Of a stretch of 64,000 nt of DNA, positions 44,269 to 55,689 are shown in pieces. Position numbers and translations under genes: made by a program. Position 1 is the stretch's first letter; each line of letters opens with the position of its first letter. The notes beneath the pieces are model-generated. The model had not been told where the DNA came from. It saw only the letters and a list, made by a program, of their open reading frames with translations, and searched no databases. Origin of the DNA: Symsagittifera roscoffensis (lineage: Eukaryota > Xenacoelomorpha > Acoela > Convolutidae); the NCBI RefSeq assembly GCF_963678635.1, contig NC_087070.1, forward strand, positions 27,092,057 to 27,156,056, written 5' to 3'.

Positions 44269-45690
44269 TTAAATCTCATCGAGATTATTACAGAATAGAT
44301 GTTTTGAGATTATATTAGCACCGACAGAGGGAACAGTTACATTTAAGGTAGTATGTGCATGGGTTGGAGACGTCAAATCCCGCAAGACGATCGAGAAGGA
44401 CGCGATGCAGGTTCTTCTTGAACGGATGTAGGGAACTCTCGAAATTGACACCACATGCGGATAGAAGATTGGCGTTTGTAGCCGAGCGGGCGAAGAAGTT
44501 GCGGTCGCACTGGAACTTCCTGGTCTTCCTTTGCCTAAACACCATACTGGGCGCCAGACGGGTTGAAACATCAGACTGCGACGCGAGTACTACATAGTCA
44601 TCAGGATTAAACGTACATGTCTAAATCGCAATTATGACTCAGAAACTTCCAGACAAATTAATTTTAAAATGTTTAATTAATTTTAGAGGTTAAAAGTATT
44701 TTAATCTTAATAGTAATTTAGAGGTCAACTGTGATTGGCTAATTTTTTATCATGATGGTTTGGAAGCAAATTGTATGTGATTTATTGTAAATAACATTTG
44801 TAAATTGATGTTTTATCGTCATTTAGAGTAGTTTATTGTAAAAAACCTGACGATGCACATAGTTGCGAAAACGTTTGAAATTTACTTTTTAGCAAAAAAT
44901 TCTTCATCAGGATTAATGTCAGTCTGCTTTTAACGATTTTCCAGAAGAGAATCATGTCGATAACAATAATTTGGAAACAAATAGGGAGAATATCGAGGCT
45001 ACGGATATTGGCAGTATAGTCATCGATTCCAGTTATCCACCTCAGAGCACGACTTTGGAAACGCTCAAGGCGTCTCAAATATTGGCGGTCAGGTGACCAG
45101 ACGGGAGAGCTATAGAGCAGTACAGATAGGACACATGATCGGTGGAGTGCAGCCAGTATTTAGACAGTCGCGTATTCATACTCGTCAGTATTTAGACAAA
45201 TACTGTATGAACCAATCAGAATCGAGAAAAGACATAAATAACCCAAAATAAATAATAATTATTTATTAATTTCTTCTTTGTCTCGATTCTGATTGGTTGA
45301 AACAGTATTTGTCTAAATACTGACCAGTCTGAATACGCGGTTGTCTAAATACTGACATGTAACCATGATCGGTATAGATTCAGCTTCGCAAAGCGAGGTG
45401 TATGATACGGGATAGTACGACGAATAAACAAGCATTTTACCACTTTTGGCCAGCGTTTTGAGCGCGTGTGAATGACATTTGAGGTCACCCTGGATTATGA
45501 CCCCGAGATCTTTGATCACCAAGTTCCAGGTGATTGGACAGCCACCAAGTTCCAGATTAACATCAGAGCTGCAGACCAGCAGCAGTTTAGTCTTGTCATT
45601 ATGGAACTCGAGGCCGTTGAGTGTTGTCCACTGATGGAGTGAGCTAATATCAGCTTGGACATCAGCACTGCTAGTACTGTTACAAATCTT
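44269..45690 (-). pseudogene. LINE (jockey/CR1-like) ORF2 tail, unit 1
   Basis: Read on the minus strand, about 45665-45600 gives DISSLHQWTTLNGLEFHN. 45522-45400 gives VIKDLGVIIQGDLKCHSHAL, the motif after the palm in non-LTR RTs. 45078-44960 gives RRLERFQSRALRWITGIDDY and LDILPI, a conserved RT tail. 44545-44315 gives CDRNFFARSATNANLL and SLHPFKKNLHRVL, the very C-terminus. Frameshifts separate these pieces, and a 221-bp MITE interrupts the region between the first two and the third. The catalytic palm is missing (5'-truncated). A TAG trinucleotide run at 44242-44262 lies just 3' of the element. Confidence 0.75.
45144..45364. mobile_element. 221-bp MITE with 9-bp target duplication, unit 1
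   Basis: ATGATCGGT occurs at 45135-45143 and 45365-45373 on either side. The arms are inverted over about 85 bp: GGAGTGCAGCCAGTATTTAG inward on the left matches GGTTACATGTCAGTATTTAG inward on the right. Both continue through ATTTAGACAAATACTGT and AACCAATCAG. The centre is AT-rich. A 9-bp target duplication is typical of Mutator-like transposons. Inserted in the LINE tail, so younger than it. Confidence 0.8.
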
Positions 45691-46332
45691 TAGAGGTCTT
45701 TAGAGGTTACAAATCCTGGTATTTAAGAGTGCTTTTGCTCAATTTATAGGACATTGCTCATCAAAAACGAAAATTTAATTTGAAGCTAAAAAAATAGTTA
45801 TCATACAACTTGCATATATAAAAATTGTATTATAACCATATGTTCATTACGGCAAGATGTTCGGAATAATGTTAAAAATTGTTTTTAATCGAATTTAAAG
45901 TAATTAAGAGTGATTTTGCTCAACTTAAAACACCTTGCTCATCAAAAACCAGGTTTTTTGCTCAGTTTTAATCGTCACAAATTGTTAGCTTACGACGAGT
46001 AAAACTGAGATCTCGAAGGTCGGAGCCACACAGTTCTTCTTTTCCGAAAATGACTCTAGGTAGGGTTGGGGTTAGGTTAGGATTAGGGTTTCTTAAGAGG
46101 CTTTCACAATTTTTGGAAAACAGAATTGAAAAAAAAAAAAAACAAATTTCTGGCCACAGCAATTCTCTTTGGATCAACTCTGAATAACTGACGCAATATT
46201 TGTCTTTGGGAAAAGTAAAACAGGTTTGTCCATCCAATTATCATGTGATACTCACGATTTATCTCATTTTTTTGAGAATTTAGGCTAAAAAAACGGTTTC
46301 AAAAGTTTTTTTACTTTGAAAGGAGATAATTA

Positions 46333-46386
46333 TCATGATCTTAGAAAATCATGATGTCAATGAATTGTAATATCAAACATTATCCA
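46333..46386. repeat. 54-bp direct repeat, left copy
   Basis: TCATGATCTTAGAAAATCAT and onward to CATTATCCA recurs at 47018-47071 with three or four differences. The pair encloses 631 bp. The opening is a 7-bp palindrome pair (TCATGAT / ATCATGA). It could mark the ends of a small inserted segment. Confidence 0.6.
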
Positions 46387-46743
46387 GGAGAAATACTTAT
46401 CACTTTTTAATTGTGGATTGTTTCTAACGGAATTTTTGCTGTTTGATTGATTATTATATAATACTCTAAATATCACCAAATTGTTCATACTGATCAAGTA
46501 TACAACAATCACTAACCGATTAGTCCAGCTACTACCAACAACGATAGCTGTAATAATATATAATTAATAGTTAAGACCTTGCTTTTTTATATATCTCACT
46601 CAAGTCATGACCTCTCAAGTCATCATTTGGTAACGGGAGTGTGGGATTGCCATCAAAGCAATACGAATTCATGCGGAAGAAGACAAAAACAGGAATACGG
46701 ATAATCTAATTCATTAAATCCTGGCAATTTTGAGGAGTTTTTC

Positions 46744-46863
46744 ATGGAGCTGACGTCTTCTAACAGCCATCATCACCAACGACGAAGATTGGGCCAATTC
46801 ATGATAGCCCCAAAGGAGGCGACTACTGAAGAAAAAGAAGAAAGAAACCCACTCAAGAGTTGA
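46744..46863 (+). CDS. Small 39-aa frame, unrecognised
   Basis: The frame opens MELTSSNSHHHQRRRLGQFM and ends EEKEERNPLKS. It is more GC-rich than its flanks, lies within the 631-bp segment enclosed by the 54-bp repeats, and is unchanged in the second unit at 52317-52436. It is short and unrecognised, so probably not a gene. Confidence 0.15.
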   Translation: MELTSSNSHHHQRRRLGQFMIAPKEATTEEKEERNPLKS

Positions 46864-47017
46864 TAGCAGTTATTCTAACCTCCAGAGACAGAGAATATTG
46901 TCTAAAAACCGAAGCAGCCATCTCATTTTCATCGACATTGTCTTAGACCAACTGATCAATGGTTTGTTTGGCCATTGAAAAATCAAAAACCGTAAAACTT
47001 TTTAAAGAGTAGTTGTG

Positions 47018-47071
47018 TCATGATCTTAGAAAATCATGATGTCATTGAACTGTAATATCAAACATTATCCA
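47018..47071. repeat. 54-bp direct repeat, right copy
   Basis: Second copy of 46333-46386, reading GTCATTGAACTG where the first has GTCAATGAATTG. Its counterparts in the second unit are near 51906 and 52592. Confidence 0.6.
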
Positions 47072-47859
47072 AGTTTCAATCAAAAGACCGTGGCTAGAGC
47101 TCTCTAAAGCACTCCCAATTTTTGCCCAATTAGAGAGAAAAAGATGTTTTCGTCTAATCGCAACTTTTGCGAAAATTGACTTTTATATCAATTCTGAGTT
47201 TTTCCTCGTGTCTTTGAGTTTTACTTTTTACTGAGGAGCGCAAGGTAATTAGAAGCTCAATTGTGTGGTTGAAAAACAGAGTAAGTGAGTGATTACGATG
47301 AACCTATTGTAGTTTTAGTTTCTAGGAAAACCTATTAGGGAAGCCGTACCAAAAACAAAAAAATTTATGCAAAGTAGCAAAATAACACATTGAATTTTGC
47401 AATTACATCTGTGACAAATTTTCAATTTGAACAAATGAGGTAGCTATCGGAGCGACTTCAGAAGCAGGTTTAGAATTAAAGCACATTAAATTGTGCTGTA
47501 AGCATTAAAAATTGAATTAGTTCTTTTTTTTATTAGATAAACCCAAAGCTTTAGTTTATGCTTAACTTGTCTATGATGTTCAGCGGAATATGATCTGAAT
47601 TTTTGCATTCAAAGGCGTTTGTCACCTGTAAACATTTATATTTGATCAAAATGAACCTTTGGATGATTAAAAACTGGCGTTACCCAGTTTTTTCTTTGTA
47701 CATGTTTTTCAACTAAGCACTTAGGATAGGCGCTTTTGTGCTTACTCGACTCAAAAGTGTTTTTTCATAAAAACAGAATAATAAGTAGTGTATATTATAA
47801 AAACCTTGCTATTTTGACATGTTTGATAATAAAAGCTATCAGTCAGTCAGTCGTGGGCT

Positions 47860-49440
47860 ATACTGTCTTCCAGTACCCGTTTTTGCTTGTTTTGACCGGT
47901 CTTTGAATTTTTTTCGTGATGACCTCCATGCTAGTTGACTATCCTTATATGGGACCAAGCCTTGAAATCTCTGTATAATGCAGCTAGGATGATACAACTT
48001 CGAGGTTAAGCGTAGATTACACCAGTGTTCATGATGTTAGCATCATGAGTACGGTTAAAATAGGTTTAATTAGGTTTTTCAGTAAATTTTTGTTGTTACA
48101 GGTCTTTTTTTTAATGAGTATACATCAGTTTTTTTAGGAAAACTTTTCGTTGAGATGACAGATTTAAGTGGGAGTAACATCATTAGTTCAGTCTTGAGCA
48201 GGGCTTTCTCCTAGTACCCGGGTTTGTTTGTTTTGTTAAGTGTTTAGGAAAAATATATGCATATTTATTAGAGAAACGTTAAAACCAGTTGAAGGGCTCG
48301 TTAAAAGATGTGATAACTCATTGTATATTGAAGCTAGGATGATAAAACTTTGAGGTTAAGCGTAAAGTAGAATAGTGTTGATGATGTTTTTGTCAGATTT
48401 ACAGTTAAACGTTTTCAGTCATTTTTTTTGGTCATTTTTTGTTGTTACAGTACTTTTTTTTATTAATGAGTATACATCAGTTTTTTAAGAAGAACTCGTC
48501 GTAGAGATGACAGATTTAAATGGAAGGGGTATCAATAGTTTGGTCTTGAGCAGGGTTTTCTCCTAGTACCCTAGTTTGTTTGTTTTGTTAAGTATTTAGG
48601 AAAACTATATGCATATTTATTAGAGAAACGTTAAAACCAGTTGAAGGGCTCGTTAAAAGATGTGATATCTCATTGTATATTGAAGCTAAGATGATGAAAC
48701 TTTAAGGTTAAGCGTAAATTACAACCTTATTAATGATGTTTTTATCGGTTATACTGTTAAAGTGTTTTCAGTCACTTTTTTGGTCGATTTGTTAGTCCTT
48801 TTTATTGTTACAGGACTTTTTTTTAATGAGTACACATCAGTTTTTTAGGAAGAACTTTTTGTAGAGATGACGGATTTCAATGGAAGTAGTAACATTAGTT
48901 TGGTCTTGAGCAGGGCTTTCTCCTAGTACCCGAGTTTGTTTGTTTTGGTAAGTATTTAGGAAAAATATATGCATATTTATTAGAGAAACGTCAAAACCAG
49001 TTGAAGGGCTCGATAAAAGATGTGATAACTCAATGTATAATGAAGCTAGGATGATAAAATTTTTAGGTTAAGCGTAGAACACAACAGTGTTTTTGATGTT
49101 ATTATCAGATTTACTGTTAAAAAGTTTTCAGTCTTATTTTCGGTCATTTTTTGTTAAAGCCCTTTTTCTTGTTAAAGGACGTTTTTTTAATGAGTACACA
49201 TTAGTTTTTTCAAAGAACTTTTCGTTGAGATGACGGATTTAAGTGGGAGGGGTATCATTTTTTTGGTCTTGAGCAGGGTTTTGTCCTAGTACACGAGTTT
49301 GTTTGTTTTGGTAGGTATTTAGGAAAAATATAGGCATATTTATTAGAGAAACGTTAAAACCAGTTGAAGGGCTCGATAAAAGATGTGATAATTCTTTGTA
49401 TTTTGAAGCTAGGATGGTAAAACTTTGAGCTTAAACGTAG
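47860..49440. repeat. ~355-bp satellite array, first block
   Basis: The landmark GGTCTTGAGCAGGGCTTTC followed by TCCTAGTACCCGAG and TTTGTTTGTTTTG recurs at about 48193, 48541, 48901 and 49261. A diverged first copy is at about 47860 (CTTCCAGTACCCGTTTTTGC). Each unit also has CAGTTGAAGGGCTCG, GAAGCTAGGATGATAAAAC and GTTACAGGACTTTTTTT. No convincing coding frame is present. Confidence 0.9.
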
Positions 49441-49698
49441 AAAAAGGCCTGGAAAGGTAATGTGACCCCGGGTTGACATCCATAAACCGAAAATGCTTAT
49501 TTTAAATTTCCCCACACCGAAAAAGCTTATCACACAATTGCCTGCATCAAATGTATCGAAAAATGCTAATCATACAATTTGCATACAATTTCAAAAAACC
49601 ATTGAAAAAAGATTCAATCTAGTTTCTCCGGCTATTTGAACCAAATACAACAGTCTGGTGATGAAAAATAACTACGTTTGTTTTTTTTTTTAAAAAAA

Positions 49699-49744
49699 AT
49701 GGTTATCATACAATTTCCATATATGAAAATTGTATGATAACCAT
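49699..49744. other. Perfect 18-bp hairpin, unit 2
   Basis: Duplicate of the hairpin at 44129-44174, unchanged apart from the flanking homopolymer lengths. Confidence 0.75.
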
Positions 49745-49841
49745 TCTTTCATGAAAGGCAAGATTTTCAGAAATTGTTCAAACTTGTTTGTAAACAAATT
49801 TAAATTATTTAGTAGTAGTAGTAGTAGTAGTAGTAAAAGAC

Positions 49842-51263
49842 TTAAATCTCATCGAGATTATTACAGAATAGATGTTTTGAGATTATATTAGCACCGACAG
49901 AGGGAACAGTTACATTTAAGGTAGTATGTGCATGGGTTGGAGACGTCAAATCCCGCAAGACGATCGAGAAGGACGCAATGCAGGTTCTTCTTGAACGGAT
50001 GTAGGGAACTCTCGAAATTGACACCACATGCGGATAGAAGATTGGCGTTTGTAGCCGAGCGGGCGAAGAAGTTGCGGTCGCACTGGAACTTCCTGGTCTT
50101 CCTTTGCCTAAACACCATACTGGGCGCCAGACGGGTTGAAACATCAGACTGCGACGCGAGTACTACATAGTCATCAGGATTAAACGTACATGTCTAAATC
50201 GCAATTATGACTCAGAAACTTCCAGACAAATTAATTTTAAAATGTTTAATTAATTTTAGAGGTTAAAAGTATTTTAATCTTAATAGTAATTTAGAGGTCA
50301 ACTGTGATTGGCTAATTTTTTATCATGATGGTTTGGAAGCAAATTGTATGTGATTTATTGTAAATAACATTTGTAAATTGATGTTTTATCGTCATTTAGA
50401 GTAGTTTATTGTAAAAAACCTGACGATGCACATAGTTGCGAAAACGTTTGAAATTTACTTTTTAGCAAAAAATTCTTCATCAGGATTAATGTCAGTCTGC
50501 TTTTAACGATTTTCCAGAAGAGAATCATGTCGATAACAATAATTTGGAAACAAATAGGGAGAATATCGAGGCTACGGATATTGGCAGTATAGTCATCGAT
50601 TCCAGTTATCCACCTCAGAGCACGACTTTGGAAACGCTCAAGGCGTCTCAAATATTGGCGGTCAGGTGACCAGACGGGAGAGCTATAGAGCAGTACAGAT
50701 AGGACACATGATCGGTGGAGTGCAGCCAGTATTTAGACAGTCGCGTATTCATACTCGTCAGTATTTAGACAAATACTGTATGAACCAATCAGAATCGAGA
50801 AAAGACATAAATAACCCAAAATAAATAATAATTATTTATTAATTTCTTCTTTGTCTCGATTCTGATTGGTTGAAACAGTATTTGTCTAAATACTGACCAG
50901 TCTGAATACGCGGTTGTCTAAATACTGACATGTAACCATGATCGGTATAGATTCAGCTTCGCAAAGCGAGGTGTATGATACGGGATAGTACGACGAATAA
51001 ACAAGCATTTTACCACTTTTGGCCAGCGTTTTGAGCGCGTGTGAATGACATTTGAGGTCACCCTGGATTATGACCCCGAGATCTTTGATCACCAAGTTCC
51101 AGGTGATTGGACAGCCACCAAGTTCCAGATTAACATCAGAGCTGCAGACCAGCAGCAGTTTAGTCTTGTCATTATGGAACTCGAGGCCGTTGAGTGTTGT
51201 CCACTGATGGAGTGAGCTAATATCAGCTTGGACATCAGCACTGCTAGTACTGTTACAAATCTT
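49842..51263 (-). pseudogene. LINE ORF2 tail, unit 2
   Basis: Duplicate of 44269-45690 with the same frameshifts and the same inserted MITE. One visible coding difference is Cys for Arg in the C-terminal block (LHCVL against LHRVL). Sharing every lesion shows that it arose by DNA duplication and not by a new insertion. Confidence 0.75.
50717..50937. mobile_element. 221-bp MITE with 9-bp target duplication, unit 2
   Basis: Same element as 45144-45364, with ATGATCGGT at 50708-50716 and 50938-50946. It was carried here by the 5.57-kb duplication. Confidence 0.8.
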
Positions 51264-52316
51264 TAGAGGTCTTTAGAGGTTACAAATCCTGGTATTTAAG
51301 AGTGCTTTTGCTCAATTTATAGGACATTGCTCATCAAAAACGAAAATTTAATTTGAAGCTAAAAAAATAGTTATCATACAACTTGCATATATAAAAATTG
51401 TATTATAACCATATTTTCATTACGGCAAGATGTTCGGAATAATGTTAAAAATTGTTTTTAATCGAATTTAAAGTAATTAAGAGTGATTTTGCTCAACTTA
51501 AAACACCTTGCTCATCAAAAACCAGGTTTTTTGCTCAGTTTTAATCGTCACAAATTGTTAGCTTACGACGAGTAAAACTGAGATCTCGAAGGTCGGAGCC
51601 ACACAGTTCTTCTTTTCCGAAAATGACTCTAGGTAGGGTTGGGGTTAGGTTAGGATTAGGGTTTCTTAAGAGGCTTTCACAATTTTTGGAAAACAGAATT
51701 GAAAAAAAAAAAAAACAAATTTCTGGCCACAGCAATTCTCTTTGGATCAACTCTGAATAACTGACGCAATATTTGTCTTTGGGAAAAGTAAAACAGGTTT
51801 GTCCATCCAATTATCATGTGATACTCACGATTTATCTCATTTTTTTGAGAATTTAGGCTAAAAAAACGGTTTCAAAAGTTTTTTTACTTTGAAAGGAGAT
51901 AATTATCATGATCTTAGAAAATCATGATGTCAATGAATTGTAATATCAAACATTATCCAGGAGAAATACTTATCACTTTTTAATTGTGGATTGTTTCTAA
52001 CGGAATTTTTGCTGTTTGATTGATTATTATATAATACTCTAAATATCACCAAATTGTTCATACTGATCAAGTATACAACAATCACTAACCGATTAGTCCA
52101 GCTACTACCAACAACGATAGCTGTAATAATATATAATTAATAGTTAAGACCTTGCTTTTTTATATATCTCACTCAAGTCATGACCTCTCAAGTCATCATT
52201 TGGTAACGGGAGTGTGGGATTGCCATCAAAGCAATACGAATTCATGCGGAAGAAGACAAAAACAGGAATACGGATAATCTAATTCATTAAATCCTGGCAA
52301 TTTTGAGGAGTTTTTC

Positions 52317-52436
52317 ATGGAGCTGACGTCTTCTAACAGCCATCATCACCAACGACGAAGATTGGGCCAATTCATGATAGCCCCAAAGGAGGCGACTACT
52401 GAAGAAAAAGAAGAAAGAAACCCACTCAAGAGTTGA
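52317..52436 (+). CDS. Small 39-aa frame, second copy
   Basis: Identical duplicate of 46744-46863. Identity reflects the recent segmental duplication and says nothing about selection. Confidence 0.15.
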   Translation: MELTSSNSHHHQRRRLGQFMIAPKEATTEEKEERNPLKS

Positions 52437-53429
52437 TAGCAGTTATTCTAACCTCCAGAGACAGAGAAGATTGTCTAAAAACCGAAGCAGCCATGTCATT
52501 TTCATCGACATTGTCTTAGACCAACTGATCAATGGTTTGTTTGGCCATTGAAAAATCAAAAACCGTAAAACTTTTTTAAAGAGTAGTTGTGTCATGATCT
52601 TAGAAAATCATGATGTCATTGAACTGTAATATCAAACATTATCCAAGTTTCAATCAAAAGACCGTGGCTAGAGCTCTCTAAAGCACTCCCAATTTTTGCC
52701 CAATTAGAGAGAAAAAGATGTTTTCGTCTAATCGCAACTTTTGCGAAAATTGACTTTTATATCAATTCTGAGTTTTTCCTCGTGTCTTTGAGTTTTACTT
52801 TTTACTGAGGAGCGCAAGGTAATTAGAAGCTCAATTGTGTGGTTGAAAAACAGAGTAAGTGAGTGATTACGATGAACCTATTGTAGTTTTAGTTTCTAGG
52901 AAAACCTATTAGGGAAGCCGTACCAAAAACAAAAAAATTTATGCAAAGTAGCAAACTAACACATTGAATTTTGCAATTACATCTGTGACAAATTTTCAGT
53001 TTGAACAAATGAGGTAGCTATCGGAGCGACTTCAGAAGCAGGTTTAGAATTAAAGCACATTAAATTGTGCTGTAAGCATTAAAAATTGAATTAGTTCTTT
53101 TTTTTATTAGATAAACCCAAAGCTTTAGTTTATGCTTAACTTGTCTATGATGTTCAGCGGAATATGATCTGAATTTTTGCATTCAAAGGCGTTTGTCACC
53201 TGTAAACATTTATATTTGATCAAAATGAACCTTTGGATGATTAAAAACTGGCGTTACCCAGTTTTTTCTTTGTATATGTTTTTCAACTAAGCACTTAGGA
53301 TAGGCGCTTTTTGTGCTTACTCGACTCAAAAGTGTTTTTTCATAAAAACAGAATAATAAGTAGTGTATATTATAAAAACCTTGCTATTTTGACATGTTTG
53401 ATAATAAAAGCTATCAGTCAGTCAGTCGT

Positions 53430-55560
53430 GGGCTATACTGTCTTCCAGTACCCGTTTTTGCTTGTTTTGACCGGTCTTTGAATTTTTTTCGTGATGACCT
53501 CCATGCTAGTTGACTATCCTTATATGGGACCAAGCCTTGAAATCTCTGTATAATGCAGCTAGGATGATACAACTTCGAGGTTAAGCGTAGATTACACCAG
53601 TGTTCATGATGTTAGCATCATGAGTACGGTTAAAATAGGTTTAATTAGGTTTTTCAGTAAATTTTTGTTGTTACAGGTCTTTTTTTTAATGAGTATACAT
53701 CAGTTTTTTAGGAAAACTTTTCGTTGAGATGACAGATTTAAGTGGGAGTAACATCATTAGTTCAGTCTTGAGCAGGGCTTTCTCCTAGTACCCGGGTTTG
53801 TTTGTTTTGTTAAGTGTTTAGGAAAAATATATGCATATTTATTAGAGAAACGTTAAAACCAGTTGAAGGGCTCGTTAAAAGATGTGATAACTCATTGTAT
53901 ATTGAAGCTAGGATGATAAAACTTTGAGGTTAAGCGTAAAGTAGAATAGTGTTGATGATGTTTTTGTCAGATTTACAGTTAAACGTTTTCAGTCATTTTT
54001 TTTGGTCATTTTTTGTTGTTACAGTACTTTTTTTTATTAATGAGTATACATCAGTTTTTTAAGAAGAACTCGTCGTAGAGATGACAGATTTAAATGGAAG
54101 GGGTATCAATAGTTTGGTCTTGAGCAGGGTTTTCTCCTAGTACCCTAGTTTGTTTGTTTTGTTAAGTATTTAGGAAAACTATATGCATATTTATTAGAGA
54201 AACGTTAAAACCAGTTGAAGGGCTCGTTAAAAGATGTGATATCTCATCGTATATTGAAGCTAAGATGATGAAACTTTAAGGTTAAGCGTAAATTACAACC
54301 TTATTAATGATGTTTTTATCGGTTATACTGTTAAAGTGTTTTCAGTCACTTTTTTGGTCGATTTGTTAGTCCTTTTTATTGTTACAGGACTTTTTTTTAA
54401 TGAGTACACATCAGTTTTTTAGAAAGAACTTTTTGTAGAGATGACGGATTTCAATGGAAGTAGTAACATTAGTTTGGTCTTGAGCAGGGCTTTCTCCTAG
54501 TACCCGAGTTTGTTTGTTTTGGTAAGTATTTAGGAAAAATATATGCATATTTATTAGAGAAACGTTAAAACCAGTTGAAGGGCTCGATAAAAGATGTGAT
54601 AACTCAATGTATAATGAAGCTAGGATGATAAAATTTTTAGGTTAAGCGTAGAACACAACAGTGTTTTTGATGTTATTATCAGATTTACTGTTAAAAAGTT
54701 TTCAGTCTTATTTTCGGTCATTTTTTGTTAAAGCCCTTTTTCTTGTTAAAGGACGTTTTTTTAATGAGTACACATTAGTTTTTTCAAAGAACTTTTCGTT
54801 GAGATGACGGATTTAAGTGGGAGGGGTATCATTTTTTTTGGTCTTGAGCAGGGTTTTGTCCTAGTACACGAGTTTGTTTGTTTTGGTAGGTATTTAGGAA
54901 AAATATAGGCATATTTATTAGAGAAACGCTAAAACCAGTTGAAGGGCTCGATAAAAGATGTGATAATTCTTTGTATTTTGAAGCTAGGATGGTAAAACTT
55001 TGAGCTTAAACGTAGAACACAACAGTGTTTAAGATGTTATAATCAGGATTAGGGTTAAATTAGGTTTAGACAGGTTCTTTAGTCAATTTTTGTTGATACA
55101 GGTCTTTTTTTTAATGGGGTACACATCAGTCTTTTAAGAACAACTCGTCGAAAAATTGATAGAACCAATTAGAAGTGGTACCATCCGTTCGTTCTTGAGA
55201 AGAGCTTTCTCGCAATACCCCATTTTGCTTGATTTGATGAGTATAGGGGAAAATTTATTACAGATTTCGTAGAGAAACTTTAATAATAGTTGAAGAGCTC
55301 GATAACAGATTTGATAACTCAATGTGCATTGGAGATAGGATGATAAAACTTTGAAATTAAGCGTAAAATATAACAGTAATGATGCTGTTGTTATCCGCTA
55401 TGCTGTTAAAATAGTTTTAGTCAGTTGTTCTTGTCAATTTTAGATGTTACGCGTCTGGTTCTTTTAATAACTCTACATATATTTTCATAAGTATCTCGTA
55501 GTACAATTGATGAATTCAAATGGGAGTATCACCATTCGGATGATCCTTGTTTTGAATGTT
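53430..55560. repeat. ~355-bp satellite array, second block
   Basis: The part to 55015 duplicates 47860-49440. It then carries two more diverged units, including one with a 62-codon minus-strand frame at 55134-55322 (MSYQICYRALQLLLKF) that comes from the repeat. It ends near the CAA/CTG-type trinucleotide region. Confidence 0.85.
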
Positions 55561-55670
55561 GTTGCTGCTGTTGTTGTCGTCGTTGCTGTAGTTTTGTCGT
55601 TGGTGCTGTAGTTGATGTTGCTGTTGTTGTTTCATTGTTGCTTTTGTTGTTGTTCTGAAATGTGGTTTTC
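55555..55670. repeat. GTTGCT/GTTGTT trinucleotide-rich tract
   Basis: Irregular TTG/CTG repeats that read as Gln- or Thr-rich on the minus strand depending on register. It links the ~355-bp and ~363-bp satellites, and recurs at about 59578-59690 at the same join. Confidence 0.75.
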
Positions 55671-55689
55671 ATTTTTTCTTTCGCTTCTT

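Larger units (their letters stand above)
43872..49440. repeat. 5.57-kb tandem duplication, unit 1
   Basis: AAAAAGGCCTGGAAAGG at 43872 recurs at 49441. Unit 1 ends CTTAAACGTAG at 49440 and unit 2 ends with the same words at 55015. AA is shared at the joint (CGTAGAA/AAAAAGG), a minimal microhomology. Differences are few: for example one more TAG in the trinucleotide run near 49812, homopolymer length changes, and a G-to-A at about 44406/49979. Confidence 0.95.
49441..55015. repeat. 5.57-kb tandem duplication, unit 2
   Basis: Nearly identical to 43872-49440, including the LINE remnant, the MITE and the satellite copies. It continues past 55015 without interruption into further ~355-bp satellite, so this is the copy still in its original right-hand context. 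Confidence 0.95.

Noticed and set aside
46060-46095. Telomere-like GGGTTAGG/TTAGGG words
   Set aside because: Only a few imperfect words, duplicated at 51630 by the 5.57-kb duplication. There is no array, so this is not evidence for a telomere or a fusion point.
43872-55015. Two independent LINE insertions
   Set aside because: Frameshifts, the inner MITE and both flanks are the same in both copies, so this is one insertion that was later duplicated.
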